Assembly (NCBI GenBank): GCA_947626485.1
Contig: CANQSG010000027.1
Coordinates: 1-16,085 of the forward strand
DNA: 16,085 bases
Source: an uncultured Clostridia bacterium
GTDB taxonomy: Bacteria > Bacillota > Clostridia > Oscillospirales > Acutalibacteraceae
Direction: 5' to 3'
In this document: piece after piece, positions 14,121 to 16,085 of the stretch
Layout: every line of letters starts with the position of its first letter
Numbering within the stretch: the first letter of the stretch is position 1
Position numbers and translations under genes: made by a program
The notes under the pieces: generated by a model
Database searches by the model: none
Seen by the model: only the letters and a program-made list of their open reading frames with translations
Told to the model about the DNA's origin: nothing

Positions 14121-14503
14121 TACCGCGCGCCGTCCTCGTCGGGCTGAAACGCGTTTGCAAAATATTCGAGGCGAAAGACCGTGCCGTGCTCCCCGGGCGA
14201 CGCCGTCACGGCGGCGACGTCGAAGCGGGGCTGCAGGCGGCTGTGGCTTTGCAGCAGATAGCGCTGCGCGGTCTCGAAAATGCGCTGCCGCTTGCGGGCG
14301 TCGACCGCCTCCTGCGGCAGATAGCGCGCGCCGGCAGACCGGGCTTTGACCTCGACAAAGACAATATATGTTTCGTTTTCCGCGATGATGTCAATTTCCC
14401 CGCCGCGGCTGTGATAGTTGCGGGCGGCGATGAGATACCCCCGCCCGCGCAGATAGTCGGCGACCATCTGCTCGCACCGCAGGCCGAATTCCCGCGCGTT
14501 CAT
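14117..14503 (-). CDS. yraN: YraN family protein (UPF0102), endonuclease-like
   Basis: A 128-aa UPF0102 protein. The PD-(D/E)XK-like core is seen as GGEIDIIAE (34-42) and VFVEVKAR (48-55), with Glu11 in the first helix; the GEID and EVK residues are the expected metal-binding ones. The family is widespread and predicted to be a nuclease, but its role is not settled. The ATG at 14503 overlaps the rnhB stop as ATGA. The position directly after rnhB is conserved in many Bacillota. Confidence 0.92.
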   Translation of the reverse strand: MNAREFGLRCEQMVADYLRGRGYLIAARNYHSRGGEIDIIAENETYIVFVEVKARSAGARYLPQEAVDARKRQRIFETAQRYLLQSHSRLQPRFDVAAVTASPGEHGTVFRLEYFANAFQPDEDGARY

Positions 14504-15108
14504 CGGATCCGGGTCAAAAAGGACGGCCGGTGCAATTCACAGGGGCCGTACCGGCGGATGGCTTCGATGTGCGCCGCCGTGCCGTAGCCCTTGTGGCGGG
14601 CGAAGCCGTACTGCGGATAGGCGCGGTCGTATTCGAGCAGCAAGCGATCCCGGCTGACCTTGGCGAGCACCGACGCCGCCGCGATCGACATCGACCGCCC
14701 ATCGCCCTTCACGACAGCGAGACCCGGCACCGGCAGCCCGGCGGGCAGGCGGTTGCCGTCGACGAGGGCAAAATCCGCCGCCTGCGGCAGGGCGCGAACG
14801 GCGCGCTCCATCGCCAGCATCGCGGCGTTTAAGATGTTCAGGGATTCGATCTCCTCGACCGACGCGAAGGCGACCGCATAGGCGACCGCGACCGCGCGGA
14901 TGACGTCGAACAGGGCGTCCCGCTTTTTCTCGGTGAGCTTTTTCGAATCGTCGAGCCCGGGAATTTCGGCGCCGGGCGGCAGAATCACGGCGGCGGCGCA
15001 GACCGGCCCGGCGAGGGGACCCCGCCCGGCTTCATCGACGCCGCAGATGCTGCGGAATCCGGCGTTTTGCTGCGCGGTTTCAAAGGCGTAATCCGGCATA
15101 AATCTCAC
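14500..15108 (-). CDS. rnhB: Ribonuclease HII
   Basis: RNase HII cuts RNA in RNA/DNA hybrids and starts removal of single ribonucleotides from DNA. The product is 202 aa. GVDEAGRGPLAGPV (23-36) supplies Asp25 and Glu26, ALVDGN gives Asp117, VVKGDGRS gives Asp136, and SIAAASVLAKVSRDR (141-155) is the family signature. The GTG at 15108 overlaps the ylqF stop as GTGA; an ATG three codons later (15099) is an equally possible start giving MPDYAFE. The downstream stop overlaps yraN. Confidence 0.96.
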   Translation of the reverse strand: MRFMPDYAFETAQQNAGFRSICGVDEAGRGPLAGPVCAAAVILPPGAEIPGLDDSKKLTEKKRDALFDVIRAVAVAYAVAFASVEEIESLNILNAAMLAMERAVRALPQAADFALVDGNRLPAGLPVPGLAVVKGDGRSMSIAAASVLAKVSRDRLLLEYDRAYPQYGFARHKGYGTAAHIEAIRRYGPCELHRPSFLTRIR

Positions 15109-15953
15109 GGCCTTTCGAGTGTGATCGCGCCGAGCTTGCCGTCCCGGTATTCCGAGAGCAGCATATTCGCGGCGCGCTCGGTGTCGACCTCCCCGCCCCG
15201 CACGACCATGCCGCGGCGGCGGCCGATTTCACAGAGCAGGGCGTCGGGCGCGGCGGGTTCGACGCCGTAACGGGCGGTCAGCAGCGGCATATAATGCGCC
15301 GAGAGGGTCTCGAGCAGGCAGAGCGCCAGCCATTCGACGTCGACGACGCGGTCGGTCACGGCGCCGGTAAAGGCGAGGTGCTGCCCGACGACGGCGTCCT
15401 CGAATTTCGGCCAAAGCACGCCGGGCGTGTCGAGCAGCTCGAGCGTCGCGTCGACCCGGAACCATTGATTGCCGCGGGTGACGCCGGGACGGTCTTCGAC
15501 CTTCGCCCGCGCCCCGCCGCACACCCGGTTGATAAAGGAGGATTTGCCGACGTTGGGGATGCCGACGACGAGCAGCCGCAGCGGCTTGCCGACCATGCCC
15601 TTCGCGCGGCAGGCCGCCAGCCGGTCGGCGAGCAGGGCGGAAATTTCGCCGCGCCATTCGCGCAGGCCTTTGCCGCTGCGGCAATCGACCGGCAGGGCGC
15701 GCAGGTCCTGCGCTTGATAGGCGCGCAGCCATTGCGAAGTGACGGCGGGGTCGGCCATATCGCATTTATTGAGCAGCAAAATGCGCGGCTTGTTTGCCAA
15801 CATACCCGCCAGCTCCGGGTTGCGGCTGCTGACGGGTATGCGTGCGTCGGCCAGCTCGACCGCCGCGTCGACCAGCGCGAGGCTCTTTTCGATCTGCCGG
15901 CGGGTCTTTGCCATGTGCCCCGGGAACCATTGGACGGTCTGCGGTTCGGTCAT
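15105..15953 (-). CDS. ylqF: Ribosome biogenesis GTPase YlqF/RbgA
   Basis: RbgA is a circularly permuted GTPase needed for late assembly of the 50S subunit. The 282-aa product begins with QWFPGHMAKTRR (8-19), including the family's conserved His13. The permuted GTPase motifs follow in order: G4 NKCD (62-65), G1 GIPNVGKSS (131-139) and G3 DTPG (175-178). The C-terminal tail with RRRGMVVRGGEVDTERAA is typical. The ATG at 15953 follows GGGAGG by 6 bases and overlaps the lepB stop as ATGA. In many Bacillota the cluster continues upstream to rplS, which would fit a ribosome-assembly link; that region is outside this window. Confidence 0.97.
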   Translation of the reverse strand: MTEPQTVQWFPGHMAKTRRQIEKSLALVDAAVELADARIPVSSRNPELAGMLANKPRILLLNKCDMADPAVTSQWLRAYQAQDLRALPVDCRSGKGLREWRGEISALLADRLAACRAKGMVGKPLRLLVVGIPNVGKSSFINRVCGGARAKVEDRPGVTRGNQWFRVDATLELLDTPGVLWPKFEDAVVGQHLAFTGAVTDRVVDVEWLALCLLETLSAHYMPLLTARYGVEPAAPDALLCEIGRRRGMVVRGGEVDTERAANMLLSEYRDGKLGAITLERP

Positions 15954-16085
15954 TTCAGACCTCCCATCCGCGAGAGCGGGAACAGGCGGAAGACGGCGCG
16001 GCCGAGGACGTATCGCTCGTCGATCATGCCGTTGTCGCCGATGTCGCTCGAGCGGCTGTCCATCGAATCGTTCCGGTTGTCCCCC
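15950..16085 (-). CDS. lepB: Signal peptidase I, C-terminal part (runs off right edge)
   Basis: The last 44 residues of a type I signal peptidase, which removes signal peptides at the outer face of the membrane. The fragment begins in the GDNRNDSMDSRSSDIG box, the conserved region after the catalytic lysine, and continues to VLGRAVFRLFPLSRMG, matching the family's final strand. Serine and lysine catalytic residues and the membrane anchor lie outside the window. The TGA overlaps the ylqF start as ATGA. Confidence 0.93.
   Translation of the reverse strand, partial: GDNRNDSMDSRSSDIGDNGMIDERYVLGRAVFRLFPLSRMGGLK

Noticed and set aside
1..16085. CRISPR arrays, tRNA or rRNA genes, insertion sequences, phage or defence genes
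   Set aside because: No regularly spaced repeats, cloverleaf genes, transposases or terminal inverted repeats were seen; the window is almost fully occupied by housekeeping genes.

Overview
This 16 kb window is a densely packed piece of a bacterial chromosome of strongly GC-biased coding composition. The gene set (class B PBP, MltG, ThyX/Tmk, tig-clpP-clpX, and the lepB-ylqF-rnhB-yraN cluster), strong AGGAGG-type ribosome binding sites, rho-independent terminators and a DUF1540 protein point to a high-GC member of the Clostridia (Bacillota), plausibly an Oscillospirales/Ruminococcaceae-type anaerobe. This is inference; there is no rRNA or other lineage marker in the window. No mobile element, CRISPR array, tRNA or rRNA was seen, and no gap between genes exceeds about 210 bases.

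Layout, left to right. (1) 1-2125, minus strand: N-terminal part of a class B penicillin-binding protein running off the left edge, preceded by mltG; a rho-independent terminator sits between them and touches the PBP start, where ACG stands in place of the expected ATG. (2) 2224-2366, plus strand: a very short hydrophobic Cys-ending ORF (31 aa) with its own terminator, which overlaps the 3' end of the next gene antisense. (3) 2282-4944, minus strand: a thyX-tmk-DJ-1-formyltetrahydrofolate cyclo-ligase operon, i.e. dTMP synthesis, dTMP phosphorylation and folate salvage, driven by a clear sigma-A promoter (TTGCTA-17-TATAAT). (4) 5157-6281, plus strand, divergent from thyX: a long-form PRPP synthetase with a strong extended -10 promoter overlapped by a 15-bp palindrome, closed by a good terminator. 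(5) 6359-10586, minus strand: metallophosphoesterase, tig, clpP, clpX, i.e. nascent-chain chaperone plus the ClpXP protease. (6) 10685-10941, plus strand: an 11-cysteine DUF1540 protein with its own terminator. (7) 10940-16085, minus strand: lepB (3' end only), ylqF/rbgA, rnhB, yraN and an M19 dipeptidase, joined by four consecutive four-base start/stop overlaps, then thrC with its own perfect consensus promoter, then a cytoplasmic-looking polysaccharide deacetylase.

Most of the window is ordinary housekeeping. The points most worth a second look are the unannotated 31-codon ORF with its terminator, the PBP with no normal start codon at the foot of a terminator hairpin, the palindrome in the prs promoter, the stem-loop at the predicted 5' end of the tig transcript, and the lysine/alanine/proline tail on trigger factor. 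I did not find a clearly new multi-gene system.
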